Source: JAJYSO01 sp964586655
Lineage (GTDB): Bacteria > Bacteroidota > Bacteroidia > Flavobacteriales > Flavobacteriaceae
DNA: 64,000 nucleotides
Direction: 5' to 3'
Assembly (NCBI GenBank): GCA_964586655.1
Contig: CAZPGY010000001.1
Coordinates: 186,001 to 250,000 of the forward strand
The translations under genes were made by a program, and so were the position numbers. Shown here in pieces: positions 8,896 through 17,581 of the stretch. Under the pieces are notes generated by a model. It was not told the DNA's origin, did no database searches, and saw only the letters and a program-made list of their open reading frames with translations. Within the stretch, counting starts at the first letter, position 1. Each line of letters starts with the position of its first letter.

Positions 8896-9279
8896 ATGAC
8901 AGATATTATATTTAAAGACGAGAGTTATCGCATTATTGGCGCTTGCATGAGGGTTCATTCGCAATTAGGCCCCGGGTTTTTGGAAGCCGTCTATCAAGAA
9001 GCTTTAGAAAAAGAATTTACCGAACAAGATATTCCTTATCAGCGGGAAGTAAAACTCGATTTGTATTATGGAGAAGAAAAACTCAAGAAAAAATATCGTG
9101 CAGATTTCATTTGTTATGACAAGATTATTATCGAACTAAAAGCGGTAAGCCATGTCCCGAAGGTATTTTATCACCAAGTAAAAAACTACCTCAAAGCCAC
9201 CAACTATCGCTTAGGTATATTAGTCAACTTTGGTGAATCTTCATTAGTTTACCACCGCATCTTAAACAAAACCAATTAG
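8896..9279 (+). CDS. GxxExxY family protein
   Basis: The 127-aa protein has the family signature G-P-G-F-L-E-A-V-Y and the nuclease-like pair RADFI...IIELKAV, i.e. a D...E-x-K arrangement typical of the PD-(D/E)XK superfamily. The function of the family is not established. The ATG at 8896 is preferred over the TTG at 8890, since MTDIIF is the usual N-terminal form. The gene sits alone between rfbB and rfbA and is bounded by inverted short repeats, which suggests it arrived as a small mobile unit without damaging either neighbour. Confidence 0.88.
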   Translation: MTDIIFKDESYRIIGACMRVHSQLGPGFLEAVYQEALEKEFTEQDIPYQREVKLDLYYGEEKLKKKYRADFICYDKIIIELKAVSHVPKVFYHQVKNYLKATNYRLGILVNFGESSLVYHRILNKTN

Positions 9280-9281
9280 CG

Positions 9282-9330
9282 TAATTCGCATAATTCGCAT
9301 AAATTAGCATCAATTCGCAAAAATTCGCAT
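9282..9330 (+). repeat. Right arm of inverted short repeats around the GxxExxY gene
   Basis: TAATTCGCAT occurs at 9282-9291 and 9291-9300, with AATTCGCA near 9312 and AATTCGCAT at 9322-9330. They are reverse complements of the copies at 8846-8874. The last copy ends six bases before the rfbA start codon. Confidence 0.8.
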
Positions 9331-9335
9331 TACCC

Positions 9336-10208
9336 ATGAAAGGAATTATTCTCGCCGGAGGCTCCGGCACCCGACTTTACCCCATTACCAAAGGCGTATC
9401 CAAACAATTGCTTAACATCTATGACAAGCCGATGATTTATTATCCCTTATCGGTGTTGATGTTGGCCGGAATCAGGGAAATATTGATTATTTCTACCCCC
9501 GAAGACTTGCCCAATTTTGAAAAACTCTTGGGCAATGGTAGCGATTTAGGGTTGAAATTAGCCTATAAAGAACAACCCAGTCCCGATGGATTGGCCCAAG
9601 CGTTTATACTTGGAGAAGACTTTATCGGCAATGACGATGTATGCCTGGTCTTGGGCGATAACATCTTTTACGGTCACGGCTTTAGCGGACTATTGAAGCA
9701 ATCGGTGGAAAATGTGGAAAAAGAAGGAAAAGCTACGGTTTTCGGTTATTATGTCAAGGATCCTAATCGGTATGGAGTGGTCGAATTTGACGATCGGGGA
9801 AATGCCGTCAGCCTGGAAGAGAAACCGGAAAACCCCAAGAGTAATTATGCGGTAGTCGGATTGTATTTCTATCCCAATTCAGTGGTTAATATTGCTAAAG
9901 ATGTGCAACCCAGCGATCGTGGGGAACTGGAGATCACCTCGGTTAACCAGGCCTATTTAGAAGAAGGAAACCTAAAAGTAGAGCTGATGGGCCGTGGCTA
10001 TGCCTGGTTAGACACCGGAACACACGACTCCTTGTTAGAAGCTGCTAATTTCATTCAAACCATTCAGAGTCGGCAGGGGCTTAAAGTGGCCTGCCTCGAA
10101 GAAATTGCCTTTGATAAAGGATACATATCTAAGAAAAAATTGTTGGAATTGGCCCAACCCTTAAAGAAAAACGATTACGGGCAGTATTTGTTGGGAAAAA
10201 CAAAATAA
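9336..10208 (+). CDS. rfbA: Glucose-1-phosphate thymidylyltransferase
   Basis: It joins dTTP and glucose-1-phosphate to give dTDP-glucose and pyrophosphate, the step before RfbB. The nucleotidyltransferase motif GGSGTRLYPITKGVSKQLL lies at residues 8-26, with KPMIYYPLS, the metal-binding LGDNIFYGHG and the substrate segment VSLEEKPENPKSNYAVVGLY further on. At 290 aa it is full length. The start follows directly on the short inverted repeats that end the GxxExxY unit, so its expression may depend on read-through from rfbB. Product and role are firm. Confidence 0.96.
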   Translation: MKGIILAGGSGTRLYPITKGVSKQLLNIYDKPMIYYPLSVLMLAGIREILIISTPEDLPNFEKLLGNGSDLGLKLAYKEQPSPDGLAQAFILGEDFIGNDDVCLVLGDNIFYGHGFSGLLKQSVENVEKEGKATVFGYYVKDPNRYGVVEFDDRGNAVSLEEKPENPKSNYAVVGLYFYPNSVVNIAKDVQPSDRGELEITSVNQAYLEEGNLKVELMGRGYAWLDTGTHDSLLEAANFIQTIQSRQGLKVACLEEIAFDKGYISKKKLLELAQPLKKNDYGQYLLGKTK

Positions 10209-11500
10209 AAACGCCTCCTTTGCCTTCTTTAACCCCATTTAACGTAGGTGATAGCCAACCGAAAAAGCTACCCCCTGACCCCCTAAAGGGGGGACCGGCT
10301 TTTTCTGCGCTAAAGAAATGGCTTCTTCGGCGCCCTTTATCCACATCTGCCGCAGAAATAGGGTTGGAGAAAAACAAAAAAACGGTATCGAAGTCAGAAT
10401 TTCCCAACACAACCCCCCCAACCAAAAGGTCACTGCGCACCCTGCCAATCCTTTCAACACAACAACCCAACCGAGAGGTCACTGCGCACCCCGTTGCGCA
10501 GTCGGTGCTATTCTTGATTAATTTTGTTGTTTCTTTGAATCCGTTCTCGATACAAAATTAAGGGGCTTCCGCTGTGCTGCATCCCCTTAATTTCACTCGA
10601 ACTGACGGAGGGATTTTAATAACGTACCGCGTCATCTCGAGTGAATTTTTTGCGCAGGCACGAAGCGAAAAATTTGTATCGAGAGGTGATGTTCACTCAC
10701 TCGGATCGTTGTTTCCTTGAATCTGTTCTCGATACAAAATTAAGCGTATTCCGCTGCGCTGTATCCCCTTAATTTCACTCGAACTGACGGGGGGTTCAGT
10801 ATCTCATGCATCGATGAATTGACGTTCCTCTATAACGAGATGGGATTCTGAATAAATTGCTCGTTCCTCCCAATTTTCCAGAATGACAGGAAAAAGGGGG
10901 CAGGTTTGCTCAGGCAGACAAGCTAAGGCAGTAGTTTTTCGACTCCCTTTATCCACATCCGCTGCAGGAAGAAGACCGGGTAAAACGGAAAGACAACCGC
11001 CGGCCACCACGCAAATTTCCGCTCTTCCCCTCCCATAAATCGACAATATTTCATACTTTTGCCCGTTCGAATTTTAGGTAACCCATGGGACTTACCGTGG
11101 CGAAGCCGTGGGTGATTTTCAGGGTAGCCTTTTGTTATACGGAAGTGGTTATTGAAATAGACTACATATTTTACCGTGAGCACTTCAAAAATCAGAACAA
11201 AAACACGAGATTCTAAATACTAAAATTTATAAGTACATCCAATACGCCAAAGCCTACAGGAAAGCACAGATAAAGGCTATAGGTTGTAAAAACCCCAGAA
11301 CCGAAAAAGCTTTACCCCCTGACCCCCTAAAGGGGGAACCAGTTTTTTCTGCACTAAAGAAGTAGCTTCTCCGGCTCCCTTTATCCATATCCGCCACAGG
11401 AGGAGGGCTTGAATACAATGGAGATGCGACCGGCAACGAGAAATCTGCCAATTCCGTTGGAAACACGACAGTTAAACCATTTCAACAATATTAACGCACA
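10209..11500 (+). repeat. Repeat island 4 (R1-R2x2-R3-R3-R4-R1 tail ... R1)
   Basis: No gene. Full R1 lies at 10259-10365, two R2 units start near 10429 and 10478, R3 elements lie at about 10540-10605 and 10725-10790 with an R3 hairpin at about 10628-10685, then R4 (about 10790-10925), an R1 tail (about 10935-10985), and after a unique stretch another full R1 (11301-11410). The unique stretch holds an imperfect hairpin (ACCCATGG.../...CCGTGGGT, about 11080-11112) and a TACTTTTG promoter-like motif at 11054-11061 with no gene behind it. Confidence 0.85.
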
Positions 11501-11531
11501 ACCTTTAAGTTCCAAGTCTGACAAAATTTTA

Positions 11532-11539
11532 TACTTTTG
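11532..11539 (+). promoter_or_regulatory. Probable promoter of the exopolysaccharide operon
   Basis: TACTTTTG fits TAnnTTTG and lies 46 bases before the first gene of the locus. No convincing -33 TTTG was seen. It is the only recognisable -7 motif directly in front of the long plus-strand gene run. Confidence 0.45.
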
Positions 11540-11584
11540 CCGGCTGATGTATAAAGAGTTCTACCTTTTAAGCAATAAAAATTA

Positions 11585-12895
11585 GTGAAAAGGATTTTAA
11601 ATAGATTAATACAGGCATTCAGCATAGACTTTTTAAAAAGCGCAGGTATTAATCTTGTCATTAAAGTCTTGGGGACGGGAGCCAGCTTTTTGTTGCAAGT
11701 TGGATTGGCTCGGGCACTGAGCCTGGAGGCTTATGGGAGCTATACCTTTATCATGGCCTGGGTCGGGGTTTTATCGTTTATTCCAAATCTTGGGTTTACC
11801 ACCTCGACCATGAGATTTATCCCTGAGTATGTGCAAAAAAAACAATACAGAGAACTTTGGGGTGTTGTCAGAACGAGTATCGCCGTAACCTTTTGTTTGG
11901 CTTCAGCGCTATCTCTTATAGGGGGAATAATCATTTATTTTGTAAAAGAAACGGATAGTGGCTCATCAAGTTTCATAACTTACCTACTGGCCTTAGGAAT
12001 TTTCTTTTTATTTTCTTTTATGCGTCTTTTTCAAGGCATAGAAAAAGGCAAGAAACGTATGTTTATGGCTCACGCCCCATTTATGTTGTTTAGACATGTG
12101 TTAATAGGATTGGGGGTCGCTGCATTTTGGTATTTCGAAAAAAGCGTGAACGTTAATCAAGCATTAGCAGTCGTGCTTTTAGCGATGCTGTTATTGGTGT
12201 GTTGGCATTTTTTGGCACTTAAAAAAGGTTTGCCTCAAAAATGCTTTGCATTTCCTCCGGTTTATAAGATCAAAGAATGGCTTAAAGTCTCTTTCCCGCT
12301 GTTGATTTCAGGGGCATTTTTTATAATTTTAAACCAATCTTCTGTGATTATGCTGGGGATTTTTAGTGGAAAAGCTGAGGTGGGGATTTTTAATGTGGCT
12401 TATAAAGTTTCGGGATTGGTGGGGTTTATATTTTTTGCCGTAAACGCTATTTCCACGCCAGTTACCTCTGAACTCTTTTACCAAAATAAAGCCAAAGAAT
12501 TACAAAAATTCGCAAAACAAATTGCACATCTTATTTTCTGGCCTACGCTGGTAATATCCATCGGATTGATTGTGTTTTCGACTTTTGTATTGCACCTGTT
12601 TGGAGAGGAATACACAGCCGCAAAAAGTTTAGTTTTCATAATGTTGGGAGGTCAAGTCATAAGGGCGTTCTTTGGGCCGGTAGGAAATTATTTGAATATG
12701 ACAGGCAATCAAAATGACTCTGCAAAAGTCATCGCAATTGCAGCGGTATTAGCAATTGTTTTGAACCCGATAGGAATATATTTTTGGGGAGTAACCGGGT
12801 CTGCTATTGTCACGGCTGTAATAACAATTTTTTGGAGTACATGGTTATTTATTTTGGTGAGAAAACGTATTGGGATTAATTCAACGCTATTTTAA
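11585..12895 (+). CDS. wzx: Wzx-type oligosaccharide flippase
   Basis: A 436-aa polytopic membrane protein of the MVF/polysaccharide transporter family, with about 12-14 hydrophobic segments. The N-terminal region SAGINLVIKVLGTGASFLLQVGLARAL is typical of Wzx. Proteins of this class flip undecaprenyl-linked repeat units across the inner membrane. The GTG at 11585 is used; no ATG lies close by in frame before the first membrane segment. It opens the run of exopolysaccharide genes, 43 bases before a sulfotransferase. The substrate cannot be read from the sequence. Confidence 0.88.
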   Translation: MKRILNRLIQAFSIDFLKSAGINLVIKVLGTGASFLLQVGLARALSLEAYGSYTFIMAWVGVLSFIPNLGFTTSTMRFIPEYVQKKQYRELWGVVRTSIAVTFCLASALSLIGGIIIYFVKETDSGSSSFITYLLALGIFFLFSFMRLFQGIEKGKKRMFMAHAPFMLFRHVLIGLGVAAFWYFEKSVNVNQALAVVLLAMLLLVCWHFLALKKGLPQKCFAFPPVYKIKEWLKVSFPLLISGAFFIILNQSSVIMLGIFSGKAEVGIFNVAYKVSGLVGFIFFAVNAISTPVTSELFYQNKAKELQKFAKQIAHLIFWPTLVISIGLIVFSTFVLHLFGEEYTAAKSLVFIMLGGQVIRAFFGPVGNYLNMTGNQNDSAKVIAIAAVLAIVLNPIGIYFWGVTGSAIVTAVITIFWSTWLFILVRKRIGINSTLF

Positions 12896-12938
12896 AAAAC
12901 ATCGTCCACTCTTGAGATGACAGAATAATTTTAAAAAT

Positions 12939-13820
12939 ATGGACAAAAAAGTAAATTTATTTGTGATAGGGGCCCCAAAATGTGGGACTACTTCAATTAC
13001 GAATTGGATATCTCAGCACCCCAACATATTATTATCATCGTTAAAGGAACCTTATTATTTTGATACAGATCACCCGGTGTCACGCATAAAAAGAAACAAG
13101 GCTTCTTATGAAAGATTGTTTAAAAATGCCGATGAGAATCATCGTTATTTAGCAGAAGGGAGCACGAGATATCTGTATTCAAAAGTTGCCGTACAAAATA
13201 TTTTAGCCTATAACCCGGAAGCAAAATTTGTTGTCTGTTTACGCAATCCGGTTGATATGGCATATTCGCTTCACCAACAAGAGGTTTTTTCATGTCATGA
13301 GAATTTAAAATCTTTTTATGAAGCATGGGCCGTACAAAAAGAAAGAAATAAAGGCCGAAAATTCCCGGAGGACTGTAAGGATAAGGTTTTTTTAGAGTAC
13401 AATAAAGTTTGCGCCTTAGGAACGCAATGTGAATTATTGCTGCAAAAAGTTGACCGAGACAAGGTTCATTTTATACTGCTTGATGAGTTAAAAGAAGACC
13501 CTGAAAAAGCCTATAAAGCGTTGCTTTCTTTTCTGGGCTTGGCGTATCAAGAAAAAATAGAGTTTACCTCAAAAAACACCTCTAAAGAATACAGGTTTAG
13601 AGGAGTACAAAAAATCATACAGTTTTTAGCAAAGATTAAAGCTAAATATGACATTAATTTTGGCATGGGATTACACAAACTGAATAAAAAGAAGGTGAAA
13701 CGTACTCCGTTGACCTCCGAAATGAGGGCCCAATTAGAAGATTATTTTAAACCGGAAATACATAAATTAGAAACTATTTTAAACTGTAATCTCTCACCGT
13801 GGATTAAAACACGGCCTTAA
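12939..13820 (+). CDS. Sulfotransferase family protein (first of four)
   Basis: It is predicted to move sulfate from PAPS to a sugar hydroxyl. The 5'-phosphosulfate loop reads GAPKCGTTSI (11-20) and the 3'-phosphate site CLRNPVDMAYS (100-110), both as in the PAPS-dependent carbohydrate sulfotransferase superfamily. The EPYYFDTDH segment resembles the K-E-x-x-x-F-x motif of heparan-type sulfotransferases. At 293 aa it is a complete domain with no membrane anchor, so sulfation would occur in the cytoplasm before export. It lies 29 bases before a glycosyltransferase gene, within the polysaccharide operon. The target sugar is unknown. Confidence 0.88.
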   Translation: MDKKVNLFVIGAPKCGTTSITNWISQHPNILLSSLKEPYYFDTDHPVSRIKRNKASYERLFKNADENHRYLAEGSTRYLYSKVAVQNILAYNPEAKFVVCLRNPVDMAYSLHQQEVFSCHENLKSFYEAWAVQKERNKGRKFPEDCKDKVFLEYNKVCALGTQCELLLQKVDRDKVHFILLDELKEDPEKAYKALLSFLGLAYQEKIEFTSKNTSKEYRFRGVQKIIQFLAKIKAKYDINFGMGLHKLNKKKVKRTPLTSEMRAQLEDYFKPEIHKLETILNCNLSPWIKTRP

Positions 13821-13849
13821 TTATTCACGGATAAAAACACTTAATTCAA

Positions 13850-14635
13850 ATGAAAGTTGAAGATATTAAAGTTTCCGTTATTATGTCCTGCTATAATGAA
13901 GCAGAAAGTATTGGGCGGGCCATAGAAAGTATGCTAAACCAATCTTTTACAGATTTTGAGTTTATTATTGTGGACGATTGCAGTACAGACACCACTTTTG
14001 AGATTTGCCGAGAATATGCAGCGAAAGATGAAAGGGTGAAGGTCTTTCAAATGGAAGAGAATTCGGGGTTTTGTGCAGCACCACTTAACTATGCCATCAA
14101 ACAGGCCAAATCTGATATTATTGCTCGTATGGATGCTGATGACGCTAGCCATAAACAGCGCTTACAAAAACAATATGATTTTTTACAAGCCCATCCTGAT
14201 GTTGATATTTTGGGGACAGGAAGGCGAACCCTTTCAAAAGAAAGTGGAGAGGTTATTAAAATAAACGTCCGTCCCGAGTCTCATAAAGAAATTATTTCAG
14301 GAAAATATTTCAAGTCGTTTTGTTACCACCCAACTGTTATGTTGCGCAAAACAGTCTATGATACTTTTGGGGGGTATGACATAAACGCATACCGCTGCGA
14401 AGACACTGACCTTTGGTTAAAGGCATTCCCTCATTTTAAGTTTCACAACATGCAAGATTTACTATTAGACTTTTATGAGAAGGAACACCCCATTAACATT
14501 TATAACAAGAAAGCCTTTGTCTCTTCCTGTAAGATAATCTATAAAGCCATTATAAGAAATAAAGATTATCTTTATTTACTGCCTGTTTTCACAAAAAAAA
14601 TCATGTATAACATTTATGTACGGTGGTTTAAATAA
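13850..14635 (+). CDS. Family 2 glycosyltransferase
   Basis: A 261-aa GT-A fold inverting transferase. The nucleotide-binding DDCSTD lies at 42-47, the metal-binding DADD at 95-98, and the acceptor/catalytic segment CEDTDLWLKAF near 180. It should add one sugar to the lipid-linked repeat unit on the cytoplasmic face of the membrane. Donor and linkage cannot be inferred. It is part of the operon, 29 bases after the first sulfotransferase gene. Confidence 0.9.
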   Translation: MKVEDIKVSVIMSCYNEAESIGRAIESMLNQSFTDFEFIIVDDCSTDTTFEICREYAAKDERVKVFQMEENSGFCAAPLNYAIKQAKSDIIARMDADDASHKQRLQKQYDFLQAHPDVDILGTGRRTLSKESGEVIKINVRPESHKEIISGKYFKSFCYHPTVMLRKTVYDTFGGYDINAYRCEDTDLWLKAFPHFKFHNMQDLLLDFYEKEHPINIYNKKAFVSSCKIIYKAIIRNKDYLYLLPVFTKKIMYNIYVRWFK

Positions 14636-14717
14636 AGACTTTGAAGAAGGTATTCTTTTTTCAGAAGGCTCTTAAATATTATTACAGACAAAACCCTAAA
14701 GTGTATTTTTCAGTATA

Positions 14718-15776
14718 ATGCTTATTAGTTTTATCGCCACCTATTTGTATATCGCCTTTAATTATTTTATAGAACGGCCGTTAAAGTTGAATAAGGGGGG
14801 TAAGAATGTGGTGTTCATTATTTTGCCAACCGTTATTATTTCCAGTCTTTTGGTAGGGCTACGGCCGTTAACTGCCGGAAATGACACCATAAAATATGTT
14901 ACGTACTACAAATCTTTACAGGGGAGCAGTTGGTTAAATTTTTGGGACGTGTATAGCCTTAGTTGGGAAACTGATTATTTATATAATATTTGGAACTATT
15001 TGTTATCGTGGTTAGGGGTTGATGTCCAGGCGTTTATTTATATTACAGCGGTAACGTCTATTCTTCTTTTCCTTTTGGCACTCAGGAAATTGGTGGGGAA
15101 AGACTACCTGCTTGTGTTTCTGTTTTTTATGGCTACCCCGGGTTTTGTTGCCATGTTTGGAAATGCCATACGGCAAGGGCTTGCCTTGCCCTTTTTCTTG
15201 TTTACACTGGCCTATTGTTACGAGAAAAAATGGATAAAAATGATTCTTTTTGCCCTTATTACCCTCTTTTTGCACAATTCAACCGGGGTTTTTCTTATAT
15301 TGGGGGTACTCGGGTTATGGCTTTTTAGAAAACCAATAAAAAGACGACGTGTCAGGGTTCTTTTTGTTGTGTTGTTAATAGAGCCGATAATGTATTTCTT
15401 TATGGGGCAAATTAATAGCTTGTTCCCAAACCGTTACACGATATTTAGTGGGACAGACTACTTTTTTCACTATTCGTTTGTGTTGTTCATTTTTCTTTAT
15501 GTTGGTTTTAGGTTTCCTAACCGGATAAAAAGACAGAGAATGGCTTATTTGTTTGCAGCATATGTCGTGATGACAGCCTTGACCGCTATATTTTGGTTTA
15601 ATACTATAGCCTATGGAAGGTTAATTTATCTCACCTTTCCTTTTTTGGCCTTATTTTTGAACAATACAAAATACTTTTTTAAGGAGAAATGGATGACCTA
15701 TCTTATCATTTTCCTTATGTTAGGAGTCGGTATTTATTTTTATAGTGCTGAATCCGTGATAGAAACGTTATCATAA
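14718..15776 (+). CDS. EpsG/Wzy-like polysaccharide polymerase
   Basis: A 352-aa membrane protein with about ten hydrophobic segments and the EpsG family pattern: a short N-terminal loop followed by GLRPLTAGNDTIKYVTYY near residue 55, with the conserved R and D-T. Proteins of this type polymerise repeat units at the periplasmic face of the inner membrane. It is the only polymerase candidate in the locus, and lies 7 bases before the DUF4838 lipoprotein gene. An O-antigen ligase-like role cannot be excluded, but the EpsG motif favours polymerase. Confidence 0.78.
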   Translation: MLISFIATYLYIAFNYFIERPLKLNKGGKNVVFIILPTVIISSLLVGLRPLTAGNDTIKYVTYYKSLQGSSWLNFWDVYSLSWETDYLYNIWNYLLSWLGVDVQAFIYITAVTSILLFLLALRKLVGKDYLLVFLFFMATPGFVAMFGNAIRQGLALPFFLFTLAYCYEKKWIKMILFALITLFLHNSTGVFLILGVLGLWLFRKPIKRRRVRVLFVVLLIEPIMYFFMGQINSLFPNRYTIFSGTDYFFHYSFVLFIFLYVGFRFPNRIKRQRMAYLFAAYVVMTALTAIFWFNTIAYGRLIYLTFPFLALFLNNTKYFFKEKWMTYLIIFLMLGVGIYFYSAESVIETLS

Positions 15777-15783
15777 CATCATT

Positions 15784-17568
15784 ATGAGAATACTTTGGAT
15801 TTTTTTATTGCTGTTTTGGGGATGCTCCGGCCAAACCGCCGATAAAATTGTATTGGCAGATAATGGACAGAGCAAATATGTTATTCAAATAGGGCGTGAT
15901 ACGCCAAAAGAAATTGCAGATGCGGCAAAGGAGTTTCAGACTGTTTTCCATCAAATTAGTCAGGTTCGGTTGCCTGTAGAAACGGGCACAACTGATGCCC
16001 CCCGGGTCATAATTGGCGGGAAAAAACTGTTTGATCAACTCGGTATAGCGCTGTCATATACGGAATTAAAGAAAGATGGATTTGTCATAAAAGGCATAGG
16101 GAAGAATATTGGGATTTCCGGAGTGAACACCAAGGGAGTCATAAACGGGGTCTATTTCTTTATGCGGTATTATTTGGGTTGTGCATATTATGCAGAAGAG
16201 GCCGTGGTCATTCCTTCAAAGAAAAAAGTAGTGTTGCCAACAGATCTTAAAACCGTTAAAAATCCGGCATTTGACATCCGTATAATCCTTTCTTCTCAGG
16301 GCTATTCTAAAGCCTACCGCAAGTGGAATTTGTTAGATATACCGCCCAGAGACAATAAATTGTGGTTAAAACCATGGGTGCACACCACAACACAGTCTTT
16401 TAATTTAAAATGGGCCAAATACAAACCTGAACGCTACACGTTTATTAATGGTAAGCCCATGGACATTAATTATAAAAATGAAGAACTAGTTAGAATCCTT
16501 ACCAAACGGCTTAAAAAGAGACTAAAGGAAGAACCGTATGTAAAATATATTAGTGTTAGCCAGGCGGATAGAGCGATAGCGGTAAAACCTAAAGACGAAA
16601 AGCTATCGGCAGATGTGGTGTATCCATTTGTCAATAAAATAGCCAAACACTTTCCTGACAAGACCATAGTGAGCTTGGCCTACCAATTTAGCAGAACCCC
16701 GCCGACCTCCGTACGGCCGAGGGATAATGTTATGGTTATTGTATGCAACACTAATGTAAACCGAGCCCGGGCGGTAAACCCTAAAAATGACTTTTTTGAC
16801 GACTTGGCCGGGTGGCAAGAGTTTGGTGTGCCCATTATGGTCTGGGATTATATGTATAATGAACATAGTGATTTGATGCCGTACCCCAATTTCTATTTGA
16901 TGCAAAAAAGCATACAGAATTATAAAGAGAAAGGGGTGCATAAACTGATTTTACAGCTGGCTCACAGCTCTTCGGCTGAATTTGAACGTCTGCGGTCTTA
17001 TCTCTTGTCAAAATTGATGTGGGATCCTAAGCTTGATGTAAATGCGGTTATGGAAGAGTTTCTAAAAGCGTATTATGGAGATGCTGCGCCATATATGAAA
17101 AAGTATATTAAGGAGTTGACGAGTAGGTATAGAGGCAACAAAAAGCAAAAGTATTTATACAGGAATAAAGGACCGGGGTATTATCGTAAAAGTTACCTCT
17201 CGCCTAAAGCCTTAAAAGAATATGGTTCGCTGTTTCAACAAGCTAAAAAAGCGGTAAAAAACGACGAGACCATACACACGAGAATTGACAGACAACAACA
17301 ATGCTTGCGGTATGCTACCCTTGAGATATATAAACCTATATTGCAAAAAAAGGATAAGGGAATGCGTACGGTAATGAGTGAAAAAATACGTGTGAAAAAC
17401 AGGACGAAGAAAAGGACGACAGAGGCCTTGGAAATCAAGTCTAAAAAGGATTATAAGGCCCTCCTTAATGAGTTTATTTTAAAGGCAGAAAAGTATGATA
17501 CAACCCATTCGGCAGCCCAAAAGAATAAAAGTATTATGCGCTATAAAAAACAATTAAAAATAGATTAA
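15784..17568 (+). CDS. DUF4838-family lipoprotein (alpha-glucuronidase-like)
   Basis: A 594-aa protein with a lipoprotein signal (LLLFWGC, Cys14), so it is probably anchored in the periplasm or on the surface. Residues about 22-120 look like the N-terminal domain of alpha-glucuronidases (IQIGRDTPKEIADAAKEF; GFVIKGIGKNIGISG; GVINGVYFFMRYYLGC), followed by a DUF4838-like TIM-barrel region (YISVSQAD, VSLAYQFSRTPP, VMVWDYMYNEH). The C-terminal fifth is very basic. DUF4838 proteins are thought to be glycoside hydrolases, but the substrate is unknown. It is unusual inside a synthesis operon, where it could trim or edit the polymer. The assignment to DUF4838 is by recall, without a search. Confidence 0.72.
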   Translation: MRILWIFLLLFWGCSGQTADKIVLADNGQSKYVIQIGRDTPKEIADAAKEFQTVFHQISQVRLPVETGTTDAPRVIIGGKKLFDQLGIALSYTELKKDGFVIKGIGKNIGISGVNTKGVINGVYFFMRYYLGCAYYAEEAVVIPSKKKVVLPTDLKTVKNPAFDIRIILSSQGYSKAYRKWNLLDIPPRDNKLWLKPWVHTTTQSFNLKWAKYKPERYTFINGKPMDINYKNEELVRILTKRLKKRLKEEPYVKYISVSQADRAIAVKPKDEKLSADVVYPFVNKIAKHFPDKTIVSLAYQFSRTPPTSVRPRDNVMVIVCNTNVNRARAVNPKNDFFDDLAGWQEFGVPIMVWDYMYNEHSDLMPYPNFYLMQKSIQNYKEKGVHKLILQLAHSSSAEFERLRSYLLSKLMWDPKLDVNAVMEEFLKAYYGDAAPYMKKYIKELTSRYRGNKKQKYLYRNKGPGYYRKSYLSPKALKEYGSLFQQAKKAVKNDETIHTRIDRQQQCLRYATLEIYKPILQKKDKGMRTVMSEKIRVKNRTKKRTTEALEIKSKKDYKALLNEFILKAEKYDTTHSAAQKNKSIMRYKKQLKID

Positions 17569-17581
17569 CCCGATAGTTAAC

